A DNA stretch of 64,000 nt from CF-46 sp963760735. Lineage in GTDB: Bacteria; Chloroflexota; Limnocylindria; Limnocylindrales; CSP1-4. Of the stretch, positions 16,902 through 24,815 are shown one piece after another (the first letter of the stretch is position 1; every line of letters begins with the position of its first letter). The notes beneath the pieces are model-generated. The model was not told the DNA's origin and ran no database searches. It worked only from the letters and a program-made list of their open reading frames with translations. The stretch spans positions 992,001 to 1,056,000 of the forward strand of contig CAVXEB010000004.1 of assembly GCA_963760735.1 (NCBI GenBank), given 5' to 3'. The position numbers were made by a program, and so were the translations under genes.

Positions 16902-18953
16902 ATGGCAGAACGCAAACGAAGGCCGTCCACGAATCCAGACCAGGTCCCGCTCACGAAGCTCCAGGCCGAGCGCCTGTCCGCCATGACGGGTGCGTCCGTC
17001 AAGGAGCTGGCAGGGGTCAGGCCGGCCGAGCTGTCCGACGAGATCAAGTGGTCGATCGATCCGCTCCACTGGCTGTATCGACGCGTGTGCGGGCGAGTCG
17101 TGAAGCACGATCCGATCACCGGCAACGACTACCCGGTCCCGAACGCAACCGTCCACGTCGAGGACACCGACTGCAACCTGATCCTCTACACGCCGATCAA
17201 CTCGAAGTTCTCGTGGCTGTATCCGTTCGGCTGCCGGCGCGAGGAGCTCGCGACCGTGACGACCGACGAGTGCGGCCGCTTCTGCGCCTGGATCCCCCGC
17301 TGGGACATCGACTGGATCCTGACCTGGCGCCAGCGCCGGGTCTGCTTCCCAGTGATCTTCGAGCGGCCGTCCTTGAGGGACATCCTCGAGGACCTCCAAC
17401 CCATCCCGATCCCCAAGCCCGGACCCGGTCCGGACCCGGGCCCGCTGCGCCTGACGGATCTTCGAGCCGGCGTGCTCGGCGGCGCCGGCGCGAGCGCTGG
17501 CGCGATGCTCGGTGCCGCGAGCCTGTCGCGCTCGCTGAGCCTCGGAGAGTCGACGGAGGCGTTCGACGACGCGATCGCCGGCAACGCCTTCGAGCACGAC
17601 CTCCAGCCGCCGTTGCCGGAGGAGTTCGTCGACGTGATCAGCGGGCCGACCCGTGGCGACAAGGACCTCGGCCCGCTCCTCAGCGGCGCCCTGGCCGACC
17701 GGGTCGGCCTCGATCCGAAGCGGCTGGCGGGCTTCGACCTGCGCGACGTCATCGGACCGTTCCGTCGCTGTTACACCGAGATCGTGCCGACCTGGCTGCC
17801 GGTGTTCGACGTGCCGGACATCACGTTCCGCGTGACCCAGGACGTCGACGGCGACGGCACCGAGGAGACGATCTACGGCGAGAGCTACTTCCAGGTCCGC
17901 TGGGACGCAGGCTACATCCCGCCGGTCACTCTCAAGGCGTCGTCGTGGGCACGCGAGAGCCGGATCTGCGACGCGCCTCCGGCCGTGCCGTGCGGCAACG
18001 TCCCGGCCATCGCCTTCGCCGGGCTCATGCCGCTCACCGCGGCGTACCACGACAACACCACTGGCTACGCGATCCGGCCGAACCGGCCGCGTCCGGGCGG
18101 CGTGCCGACCAGCCCGGCGACCGCGCCGTACTGCCAGAACGTCAACCTGTTCGGCTGCCTGCCGGCCGTTGCCGGCGCCACGCAGTACCGGCTCGTCTAT
18201 CGCTATGCGGCAAAGGCGGGTGACCCGCTTCCCGCCAACCCGACGCCGTTCACGACGGAGAGCTGGTACTGGCATCCCACCGGCGGATCGCCGGTCCACG
18301 CGACGCTCGACGCGAACGGCTGGACGCCGCTTCCGCCGGCCGGCGTCGTCGGCACGGTCGAGGAGCACTTCCTCTTCCCGTTCGACACAACCGCCCACAC
18401 GGAGGGCCTGTACGCGGTCAGGGTCCAACTCGGAAACAGCGGTGGAACCTCCATCGCCGAGAGCGCCGAGGTCCTGTTCACGATCGACAACCGCGCCCCG
18501 ACGATCCTGAACCAGATTCGCTGGTCGATCGACGGTGGCGGGTCGTGGACCGTCCTGCCGGTCGACTGCCCCGTCGTCCGCCGGGGCTCCGTGCCGCACG
18601 ACGTCATGTTCGAGGTGACGTGGAACGTCATGGCCCCGGCCCACTACCGGGATTCGGCGATCGATTCCGCCGGCTGCGGTCCGTCGGGGCTCGCCCCGGT
18701 CCTCGACCCGTCCGGCCAGCAGACGAGCGACTGGCATACCAGCCAGCTCGACAACGCGATCACCTACGTGACCACCTATCGGCTCGGCAGCGGACAGGCC
18801 GAAGGAACGTACAGCTTCGGCTGCCACGCCAACTCGCGCGCCTTCAATCCGTCCGGAAACCTCGCGACCTACCAGGCCACCGACTGGCTGTCGGACGGCG
18901 GAGCGCCGATCTACAACGATCGCCGGATCAACTTCTCCGTGATCAACGGCTGA
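16902..18953 (+). CDS. Uncharacterised 683-aa Cys-rich protein with Ig/transthyretin-like N-terminal domain
   Basis: Function not recognised. No signal peptide or membrane helix is visible. Residues ~60-160 resemble a carboxypeptidase-regulatory/transthyretin-like fold (CGRVVKHDPITGNDYPVPNA, then TTDECGRFCAWIPRWDIDW) with seven Cys. A Pro-Gly linker (PIPIPKPGPGP) follows at ~170, then a Gly/Ala/Ser-rich helix. Residues ~290-400 contain a possible calcium-type loop DVDGDGTEET and more beta domains. The C-terminal ~300 residues are beta-rich with paired Cys. The make-up suggests a large structural or exported non-classical protein. It is followed 24 nt later by a small gene, with a double terminator after both, so the pair forms one transcript. 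Confidence 0.75.
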   Translation: MAERKRRPSTNPDQVPLTKLQAERLSAMTGASVKELAGVRPAELSDEIKWSIDPLHWLYRRVCGRVVKHDPITGNDYPVPNATVHVEDTDCNLILYTPINSKFSWLYPFGCRREELATVTTDECGRFCAWIPRWDIDWILTWRQRRVCFPVIFERPSLRDILEDLQPIPIPKPGPGPDPGPLRLTDLRAGVLGGAGASAGAMLGAASLSRSLSLGESTEAFDDAIAGNAFEHDLQPPLPEEFVDVISGPTRGDKDLGPLLSGALADRVGLDPKRLAGFDLRDVIGPFRRCYTEIVPTWLPVFDVPDITFRVTQDVDGDGTEETIYGESYFQVRWDAGYIPPVTLKASSWARESRICDAPPAVPCGNVPAIAFAGLMPLTAAYHDNTTGYAIRPNRPRPGGVPTSPATAPYCQNVNLFGCLPAVAGATQYRLVYRYAAKAGDPLPANPTPFTTESWYWHPTGGSPVHATLDANGWTPLPPAGVVGTVEEHFLFPFDTTAHTEGLYAVRVQLGNSGGTSIAESAEVLFTIDNRAPTILNQIRWSIDGGGSWTVLPVDCPVVRRGSVPHDVMFEVTWNVMAPAHYRDSAIDSAGCGPSGLAPVLDPSGQQTSDWHTSQLDNAITYVTTYRLGSGQAEGTYSFGCHANSRAFNPSGNLATYQATDWLSDGGAPIYNDRRINFSVING

Positions 18954-18977
18954 TGCCGAACGAACGGGAGACAGACC

Positions 18978-19247
18978 ATGTGCGGATGCCGATCCGAGAT
19001 CCGGAGTGGACGGACGTCCGTCGGGTTGCCGGTCCGGGCGCCGATCGTTCCGGCGACCCCGCCTGCTCCGACGCTCGACCGGGTGATGCTCACGTACCTC
19101 GGTCACGCTCCCCGCCTCGTCCTGGGCCCGGCGACGGGATCCGGCTATGCGGTGTTTCCGCAGGAGTCGATCCCGGCGCATCCGGCCGACGCCGGGGCGC
19201 TGATCGCAGGCGGATCGTTCCAGCGCGTCGACGACGCGTTCGGGTGA
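18978..19247 (+). CDS. Small 89-aa protein, phage-structural-like C-terminal motif
   Basis: Begins MCGCRSEIRSG behind a GGGAGA ribosome site. The second half (VMLTYLGHAPRLVLGPATGS, then ESIPAHPADAGALIAGGSFQ) resembles the short beta-domain found in phage head/tail-connector-type proteins, in which a ring of small residues ends with DA..L...G.F. The resemblance is by eye only. It forms an operon with the 683-aa protein upstream and ends one nt before a hairpin. No other phage genes surround it. Confidence 0.65.
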   Translation: MCGCRSEIRSGRTSVGLPVRAPIVPATPPAPTLDRVMLTYLGHAPRLVLGPATGSGYAVFPQESIPAHPADAGALIAGGSFQRVDDAFG

Positions 19248-19248
19248 C

Positions 19249-19276
19249 CGTCGGACCCGTATCCATGGGTCCGACG
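19249..19276 (+). terminator. First hairpin of a tandem terminator
   Basis: Perfect 10-bp stem (CGTCGGACCC pairing with GGGTCCGACG), 8-nt loop, directly after the stop of the 89-aa gene. No T-run of its own; it stacks 1 nt before a second hairpin. Confidence 0.6.
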
Positions 19277-19277
19277 A

Positions 19278-19302
19278 GGGGAGGAGCGCCTCGCTCCTCC
19301 CC
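19278..19302 (+). terminator. Second hairpin of a tandem terminator, with U-rich tail
   Basis: Perfect 11-bp stem GGGGAGGAGCG / CGCTCCTCCCC with a 3-nt loop, followed by ATCTTCCTGT. Probably the actual intrinsic terminator. Confidence 0.75.
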
Positions 19303-19378
19303 ATCTTCCTGTGGGCTGATCTTCGTCGACCGGCGTAGGCTGGGCCGTCCATCCCGACTGCCCGCAGGAGATCGCGCC

Positions 19379-19750
19379 GTGGACTTCCACAGCATCCTCA
19401 TCGGGTCGGCCGAGCCCCGAAGGCTCGTCGACTACTACACGAAGTTGTTCGGGCCGCCGGAGTTCGACGAGGGCGGCTATGCGGCCTGGCAGATCGGATC
19501 CGGCTGGCTCACGGTCGGCCCGCACTCGGAGGTCAGCGGGAAGAACCTGCAGCCGGGCCGCCTCCTCTGGAACATCGAGACGCCCGACGTGGCCGGCGAG
19601 TTCGCGAAGCTGAAGGCCGCCGGGGCGATCATCGTTCGCGACCCGTACGAGTTCGAGGGCGATCCGGGCTCGGCGATCGCGACGTTCGCCGACCCGGACG
19701 ACAACTACTTCCAGCTCATGAGCCCGATGTCGCCCGAGCCGGCGAGCTGA
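19379..19750 (+). CDS. VOC/glyoxalase family protein
   Basis: A 123-residue single VOC module pair: FHSILIGSAEPRRLVDYYTK starts the first beta-alpha-beta unit, and IATFADPDDNYFQLM closes the second with the typical DPxxNxF/Q ending. It starts with GTG 8 nt after AGGAG. Such proteins are lyases, dioxygenases or binding/resistance proteins; metal residues cannot be assigned safely. Followed 5 nt later by the GAF-like gene, so probably co-transcribed. Confidence 0.85.
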   Translation: MDFHSILIGSAEPRRLVDYYTKLFGPPEFDEGGYAAWQIGSGWLTVGPHSEVSGKNLQPGRLLWNIETPDVAGEFAKLKAAGAIIVRDPYEFEGDPGSAIATFADPDDNYFQLMSPMSPEPAS

Positions 19751-19755
19751 CGGCG

Positions 19756-20181
19756 ATGACGACGTCCGTGGTCGACCTGGACGGCGTGGCCAAGGCGGCG
19801 ATCGAGATCGGCGACGTCCAATCGGCGGCCGTGTTCGTCGTCGGGCCGTTGCGTGCGCTCGAGCTGGGCGCCGCGGCCGGCATCTCGGGCCCGCCACTCG
19901 ACGGCCTCGTCGCCGCGGTCCGCAACCCGGACCACCCGGTGGCGCGGACGCTCGACGACGACGGGCCGACGTTCGACGTGCCACCGATGGCTCCCGGCGG
20001 CCCCGCGTTGCGGAGCCACCTGCCGCTTGTCCGCTCGGCGGACGGAGACCGACGGGCGGTCGGTGTCCTGGCGGTCGCCCATGACCGGAGCCTTGACGCC
20101 GGCGAGCGACGAGCCCTCGAGGAGCTCGCCGACCGGGCCACTCGCCTGGTCGACGATCCGGCTCCCACCCCCGCCTCCTGA
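19756..20181 (+). CDS. GAF-like sensory domain protein
   Basis: 141 residues with a GAF pattern: SAAVFVVGPLRALELGAAAG, then RAVGVLAVAHDRSLDAGERR and a final helix LEELADRATRLV that typifies GAF-domain ends. No output domain is attached. The ligand is unknown. Transcribed with the VOC gene, 5 nt apart. It converges on the lipoprotein gene 6 nt downstream. Confidence 0.65.
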   Translation: MTTSVVDLDGVAKAAIEIGDVQSAAVFVVGPLRALELGAAAGISGPPLDGLVAAVRNPDHPVARTLDDDGPTFDVPPMAPGGPALRSHLPLVRSADGDRRAVGVLAVAHDRSLDAGERRALEELADRATRLVDDPAPTPAS

Positions 20182-20187
20182 GACCGA

Positions 20188-20925
20188 TCAGCCGCGAGCC
20201 GTCGGGTCGCCCCAGGGCAGGTGCCCGCCGTCGAGCAGTCGTCGCGGACCGAGTGGCTCGCCGAGGTCGACCGGGACCCGGGTCGCCGGGTTCGAGGGGC
20301 ATCGCTGTGCGCCGCCGCGCGGCCGGACCGCGAAGACCACGAGCACCTCCGTCGGACCGCGGACGATCTTCGGGCCGACGATCCGGCCGTCCGCGGGCTG
20401 GCCGCTGTTGCACCCCGTCTCGGTGACGAGTGCGTCGAAGACGCGGGTCGCACCGGTGGGCGGTCCCTGCGCCGGATCGAGGGTCCAGTCGGCTCGAGCG
20501 AGGCCGCCTGGCAGCACGAGCACGGGCTGGCAGACGTCGGGCGAGCCGACGACCCAGCCCGTCGCCTCCTTCCGGATCACCGTGACCCAGATGGAGGCAT
20601 CGGCGGCGACCGACGCGAACTCGGCCGTTCGATCGTCCGACCCGATCGATCGCCAGCCCTGCAACGGGAGCCGAGGGTTCAGTCGATCCGGGTCGACCAG
20701 GTAACGGGCGAGCGCCTGCGCCGGCTCCGACACCGCGGAGTCCTGCGGAACCGTCGCGAGCGCCTCCGCCGGGAACGCGAACGTGCCGCAGGTGTACTGG
20801 AGCTCGGGTCCCGGCGGATCGCTCGGAACCGGCCTCGTGTCGGAGCACCCCGCCAGAAGGACGACGGCGACGGCGGCGACCATGACGACCCGTCGGAACG
20901 CCGAGGGCTCCACCGCGACGACCAC
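20188..20925 (-). CDS. Putative lipoprotein, unknown function
   Basis: 245 residues. A lipoprotein signal peptide is clear: FRRVVMVAAVAVVLLAGCSD, with the lipobox LAGC. The GTG at 20925 was chosen because GGAGGT precedes it by 6 nt. The mature part contains several Cys and DWTLDP/GGL-type strands but no family I recognise. Divergent from the LLM oxidoreductase gene. Expected at the outer face of the cytoplasmic membrane. Confidence 0.8.
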   Translation of the reverse strand: MVVAVEPSAFRRVVMVAAVAVVLLAGCSDTRPVPSDPPGPELQYTCGTFAFPAEALATVPQDSAVSEPAQALARYLVDPDRLNPRLPLQGWRSIGSDDRTAEFASVAADASIWVTVIRKEATGWVVGSPDVCQPVLVLPGGLARADWTLDPAQGPPTGATRVFDALVTETGCNSGQPADGRIVGPKIVRGPTEVLVVFAVRPRGGAQRCPSNPATRVPVDLGEPLGPRRLLDGGHLPWGDPTARG

Positions 20926-21022
20926 TGTGTCACCTCCGTGGCGATCACAGTAGCCCGTCTCGCGACCGCTGCCGGCCCGCCAGTCGGCGGCGTTCGTGGG
21001 ACGATGCCGGGGGAGGTGGCGC

Positions 21023-21916
21023 ATGAAGATCGGGGCGATCGTCCCGCAGGGCTGGGTGGGCGAGTACGACGGCTGGGATCCGCTCGACGCATGGCGGCGC
21101 ACGACCGAGGTCGCCCGCCAGGCCGACCGGCTCGGGTTCGAGTCGATCTGGCTGTTCGACCATTTCCACACCGTGCCCCGGCCGACCGACGAGATCACGT
21201 TCGAGTCGTTCACGTCGCTGGCGGCGCTGGCGGCCATGACCGAGCGGGTCCGCCTCGGCCACATCGTGATCTGCACCGCCTTCCGGAACCCGGCGCTGAC
21301 CGCGAAGATGATCTCGACGATGGACTCGATCAGCGGCGGCCGCATGGAGCTCGGGATCGGGGCCGGCTGGAAGCAGGACGAGTGGCTGGCCTACGGCTAC
21401 GGCTTCCCCGAGACGAAGGAGCGGCTGGCACGGCTCGGCGACGACCTCGGCGTGATCACCGCCATGCTCTCAGGCGACCGGCATCGGCATGCGACCTACG
21501 AGGGAACGTACTCGTCTGTCGATGGCGCCCGGAACGTCCCCAAGCCGATCCAGCAGCCGCGGGTGCCGATCATGGTCGGCGGCAACGGCCCGAACGTGAC
21601 GTGGCGCCTCGCCGCCCGCCACGCGGACGAGCTCAACATCGACGGGATGTCGCCGGCCGAGATGGCCGAGGCCCTGCCGGTCATCGCCGGCCGCTGCGAG
21701 GAGATCGGCCGCGACCCGAAAAGCCTCGCCGTGTCCGTCCACCTCTGGGGCGAGGACATGAGCCGGCCGGGTGCGGAGCGGGTCGATCGGCTCGCCGCGT
21801 TCCGCGAGCTCGGCGTCAGCCGGGTCATGGGCCTGGACCGAGCCTGCGCGAAGACCGACGACGCGCTCGAGGTCCTCATCGAGGACGCCCGGGCCGCCGG
21901 GGTGGAGATCGGCTGA
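21023..21916 (+). CDS. LLM class F420-dependent oxidoreductase
   Basis: A 297-residue TIM-barrel of the luciferase-like monooxygenase superfamily: MKIGAIVPQGW, SIWLFDHFHT, VRLGHIVICTAFRNPALTAK, SGGRMELGIGAGW and PIMVGGNGP are signature strands of the F420-dependent (TIGR03560-like) branch. The ATG at 21023 lies behind GGGAGG. The substrate is unknown; members use F420 or FMN. It is followed 58 nt later by the muramidase, probably an independent unit. Confidence 0.9.
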   Translation: MKIGAIVPQGWVGEYDGWDPLDAWRRTTEVARQADRLGFESIWLFDHFHTVPRPTDEITFESFTSLAALAAMTERVRLGHIVICTAFRNPALTAKMISTMDSISGGRMELGIGAGWKQDEWLAYGYGFPETKERLARLGDDLGVITAMLSGDRHRHATYEGTYSSVDGARNVPKPIQQPRVPIMVGGNGPNVTWRLAARHADELNIDGMSPAEMAEALPVIAGRCEEIGRDPKSLAVSVHLWGEDMSRPGAERVDRLAAFRELGVSRVMGLDRACAKTDDALEVLIEDARAAGVEIG

Positions 21917-21974
21917 GCGCAACCTTGCGCGGCAACGAGATGCCCCGAAGACGGACCCGGGGCACAGTGCCTCC

Positions 21975-22859
21975 ATGGTCGGAACGCTGTTCGGGATCGA
22001 CGTCTCGCCCTCGCAGGGGACGGTCGACTGGGCGAAGGTCAAGGCCGACGGCATCTCGTTCGCGGTCGCCCGCTGCCTGCGCGAGACGGGGGCGATCGAT
22101 GCGACGTATCGCCGGAACGTGGACGGCGCAAAGGGGGCCGGCCTCGTGGCCGGCGCTTACGCGTTCCTCGTCGGCGGAACGGCGAAGGACCAGGCGCGGA
22201 CGTTCCTCGACGCGATCGGCGACCCGACGGGCATGCTGATCATGCTCGATGTCGAGCGGCCGACGCTCCCGGGCAACCCGGTCCCGACCGCAGCGGACGT
22301 CCAGGCGTTCGTCGGCGAGTGGCGGGCCGCCTATCCGGACCACCCGATCGTCATCTACGGGTCGAAGGGCTCGGTGCTCGGCTCGATCGGGAAGCTGACC
22401 GATCTCCGTCAGCTCGGACCGCTCTGGCTGGCGTTCTACCGCAAGGGCCATACCCACACGGCGGCCGGGTTCTACGCGTCCCTCGGCGGTAACGAGGCCG
22501 TCCAGTGGAGCCTCGCGTTCGGTGGCTGGTCGGGGGCGACGATCTGGCAGTTCACGGACGGCAACGTCCACGTGTCCGGCATCCAGAAGCCCGACGGCAC
22601 GTTCCTCGCGGTAGACCTGAACGCCTTCCGCGGGACGAAGACGCAGCTCCTCGCCCTCGCCGGCGTCGCGCCCGCGAAGCCCGCGGTCGCGACGAAGAAG
22701 GTCTTCCATACCGTGCAGGCCGGCGAGACCCTGACCTCGATCGCCGCGGCGTTCGGCTTCAGCGGGTTCCGGGCGCTGATCGCGCGATTCCCGGAGAACC
22801 GGCCGTTCAAGGCGAACCCCGGGCTCATCCGTCCCGGCGACCGGATCCGGGTCCGCTAG
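21975..22859 (+). CDS. GH25 lysozyme-like muramidase with C-terminal LysM
   Basis: A 294-residue protein. Residues ~5-200 form the GH25 barrel with the catalytic pattern GIDVS (Asp9) and MLDVE (Asp92, Glu94). Residues ~240-294 form a LysM peptidoglycan-binding domain (FHTVQAGETLTSIAAAFGF, then NPGLIRPGDRIRV). The enzyme would hydrolyse the MurNAc-GlcNAc bond of peptidoglycan. No N-terminal signal peptide is seen, which is phage-endolysin-like, though no phage genes are near. Convergent with the cupin gene, 7 nt apart. Confidence 0.9.
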   Translation: MVGTLFGIDVSPSQGTVDWAKVKADGISFAVARCLRETGAIDATYRRNVDGAKGAGLVAGAYAFLVGGTAKDQARTFLDAIGDPTGMLIMLDVERPTLPGNPVPTAADVQAFVGEWRAAYPDHPIVIYGSKGSVLGSIGKLTDLRQLGPLWLAFYRKGHTHTAAGFYASLGGNEAVQWSLAFGGWSGATIWQFTDGNVHVSGIQKPDGTFLAVDLNAFRGTKTQLLALAGVAPAKPAVATKKVFHTVQAGETLTSIAAAFGFSGFRALIARFPENRPFKANPGLIRPGDRIRVR

Positions 22860-22866
22860 CTCCTCG

Positions 22867-23268
22867 TCAGGCCCCGGGCTCGCCGGCCTTCGGCTTCGAG
22901 CGCCAGACGGCGTCGTCCCCGGCCAGCCACTCGGTCACGAACCGCGGCACGCCATGGATCGCCGTGAGCCGCAGCTCGCCAGGGCCCACGTTCGTGAACC
23001 CGTTGGCCTCGCCCGCGGGACTGACGACCACGTTGCCCTCGTCGACGACGACCGTGTCCTCGCCGATCCGGAACGTCGCCCGACCGGCGTGGACGACGAG
23101 CACCTCCGCGTAGGGATGGCGATGGAGCTTCGGTCCGACGCCGGGCGCCGCGTGGACGAGGATGATCGAGAACGGCACGTCGCCGTGCTCGGCGCCGACG
23201 AGCTCATGCGAGTGCTCGCCGTGCTCGAGCGCCTCGAACGGGACGATCTCGCCTCGCGGCGCGGTCAC
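22867..23268 (-). CDS. Cupin domain protein
   Basis: A 133-residue single cupin: motif 1 KLHRHPYAEVLVVHAGRA has the metal His pair and Glu, and motif 2 is SPAGEANGFTN, with a His replaced by Asn. The start is GTG 23268, which overlaps the stop of the upstream peptidase gene in a GTGA, arguing for translational coupling. Probably a small-molecule binding or stress-sensing cupin. Function unknown. Confidence 0.82.
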   Translation of the reverse strand: MTAPRGEIVPFEALEHGEHSHELVGAEHGDVPFSIILVHAAPGVGPKLHRHPYAEVLVVHAGRATFRIGEDTVVVDEGNVVVSPAGEANGFTNVGPGELRLTAIHGVPRFVTEWLAGDDAVWRSKPKAGEPGA

Positions 23269-24332
23269 GACCGGATCCGGCGCTGGCTCACGACGCCGAC
23301 GAGGACCACTCCGGCGGCCAGCATCGTGCTCAACGCGACGAACGGGAGCCATGCCGGCCAGGCCGTCTTCGCAACCGCCGGCTCGGAGGTGTGCTCACGG
23401 GCGAGCGGAGGCGCCGCGGACGGTTCGGCGGCACCGGCGACCCCGGCCGCGGCCGCCGGCACGCCGAGCGACGCGTCGGAACTCGGCTCGACCGACGCGA
23501 TCGGCGAGGGCGACGGGGTCGGGGTCGGGGTCGGGCGCGGGGTGGGTTTCGGGGTCGGCCGCGGCGTCGGCTTCAGGGTGGCCCTGGGGGCCGCCGTCGT
23601 GACCGTGGTCGTGCTCGCGATCGGCTGAACCGACACCCAGCGTCCCTCCCAGGCCATCCGGACGCGGCCGTAGTGCCACGGCGTGAAGAACCCGCGGAGC
23701 TGGCTCGGCGTGAGCTTCCGGTCCGGCGCCATGTCGTAGCCGTAGCTCCGGCTCTGGAGGCCCCACAGCGGGCCGGTGACCCGGACGCTCGTCACGGTGA
23801 ACCTGCTGGTCTTCGCCGGGTCGGCGGTCGCGGTGAATCCGGTCAGGACCCAGGCGTGGTTACCGTGCGAAACGGTGATCGCGACCGGCAGGTTCGTCTT
23901 CCGCAGGTTCGTGACGGCGGATCGGAGCGCGGAATCGAAGGTCCGGCTTGCGACCAGGCGGTAGCGGCCGTCCACGTAGTGGCGCAGCCCGGCCGTCCAG
24001 CCGGCCGGATCGACTCCGTCCGAGACAGGAATCCGGTAGCGGTCGTGGGCCCGCATGTAGTCGAAGTAGCGCTGCTGACTCGCCCGGGAGTGATCGGCCC
24101 GGTGGTCGACGATGTTCCGGATGATCTGGACGTCGGCAGCGGTGCACCAGAGCCAGGTCTTCTGGGTCGTGAAGACACCGCTCCGGTAGAGGTCGATCCC
24201 GCCCCTCCAGCGCGACAGGGCATCTGCGGTCGGCGCCGTCGGTGGCGCGGCAAGGGCCGCGAAGACGGCGGATGCCAGGACGGCGGCGAGGCCCAGACGG
24301 GCGCTCCAGCGGCGGCGGATCGGGCCGGCCAT
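23265..24332 (-). CDS. Secreted, membrane-anchored C39-like cysteine peptidase
   Basis: 355 residues: signal peptide (LGLAAVLASAVFAALAAPP), a ~200-residue domain beginning TTQKTWLWCTAADVQIIRNI in which WCTAA is a papain/C39-type nucleophile box, and the His in SHGNHAWVLTGF. A Pro-Thr repeat linker follows (units of PTPRPTPKP), and a C-terminal transmembrane helix with basic stop (VVLVGVVSQRRIRS) anchors it outside the membrane. Bacteriocin-processing C39 enzymes are ABC-fused; stand-alone C39-like proteins are mostly uncharacterised. ATG 24332 gives the cleanest signal peptide. Translationally coupled to the cupin downstream. Confidence 0.8.
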   Translation of the reverse strand: MAGPIRRRWSARLGLAAVLASAVFAALAAPPTAPTADALSRWRGGIDLYRSGVFTTQKTWLWCTAADVQIIRNIVDHRADHSRASQQRYFDYMRAHDRYRIPVSDGVDPAGWTAGLRHYVDGRYRLVASRTFDSALRSAVTNLRKTNLPVAITVSHGNHAWVLTGFTATADPAKTSRFTVTSVRVTGPLWGLQSRSYGYDMAPDRKLTPSQLRGFFTPWHYGRVRMAWEGRWVSVQPIASTTTVTTAAPRATLKPTPRPTPKPTPRPTPTPTPSPSPIASVEPSSDASLGVPAAAAGVAGAAEPSAAPPLAREHTSEPAVAKTAWPAWLPFVALSTMLAAGVVLVGVVSQRRIRS

Positions 24333-24448
24333 GGCCCCATGGTCGCCCGGATCGCCGATTCGTGCCACCGTCGGGCGGCCTCGAGCGGTCGCCGGCCGGC
24401 GCTCGGGCGCGCAGAATCGGCGGATCGCGAGCGCTCGAGGAGGGACCC

Positions 24449-24781
24449 ATGGAAACCGTCGCCGTCGTCCTCAACGTCCGGACGGAGCACGTCGCCGCGT
24501 TCGAGGCAGGCTTCCGCGAGCACGAGCTTCCGGTGTGGCAGGACCTCAAGGAGCGCGGTCTGCTCGACCGCGCCACGCTCAACCGCCTCGACATCTCGTC
24601 GCGCCCGGTCACGGGCACGACCCAGTACCTGATCTCGGTGATCTTCACGTCGGGCGAGGGCCATCACGTCCACGACCATCACCCGGGCTTCGAGGCATGG
24701 AACAAGATCGCGGACAGGTACCAGACGGGTGACCCGCTGGCGTTCGGCGGGGAGACCGTCGTCGAGTTGGGCGGCGGCTGA
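24449..24781 (+). CDS. Small ABM-like (dimeric alpha/beta barrel) protein
   Basis: 110 residues with the pattern of a ferredoxin-like dimeric alpha/beta-barrel: METVAVVLNVRTEHVAAFEA, then LISVIFTSGEGHHVHDHHPG. A His cluster (HHVHDHH) may bind metal or heme. The ATG lies 3 nt after AGGAGGGA. Resembles antibiotic-biosynthesis monooxygenase-like proteins by fold only. Converges on the MBL gene; a GC-rich hairpin separates them. Confidence 0.65.
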   Translation: METVAVVLNVRTEHVAAFEAGFREHELPVWQDLKERGLLDRATLNRLDISSRPVTGTTQYLISVIFTSGEGHHVHDHHPGFEAWNKIADRYQTGDPLAFGGETVVELGGG

Positions 24782-24784
24782 CGA

Positions 24785-24804
24785 CCGGGCCGCCGCCGGC
24801 CCGG
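24785..24804. terminator. GC hairpin between convergent genes
   Basis: 8-bp stem CCGGGCCG / CGGCCCGG with a 4-nt loop, located between a plus-strand stop (24781) and a minus-strand stop (24816). No T-run on either side, so a weak candidate for a bidirectional terminator. Confidence 0.4.
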
Positions 24805-24815
24805 CGCGATCCGGC

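Noticed and set aside
16770..19352. Minus-strand open frame of ~860 codons opposite the 683-aa gene
   Set aside because: Arg/Asp-rich shadow with no motifs; the plus gene has a good ribosome site, Cys pairs and terminators.
23500..23620. Short tandem repeat resembling a CRISPR or minisatellite
   Set aside because: It is the Pro/Thr-codon linker inside the anchored peptidase; irregular units without spacers.
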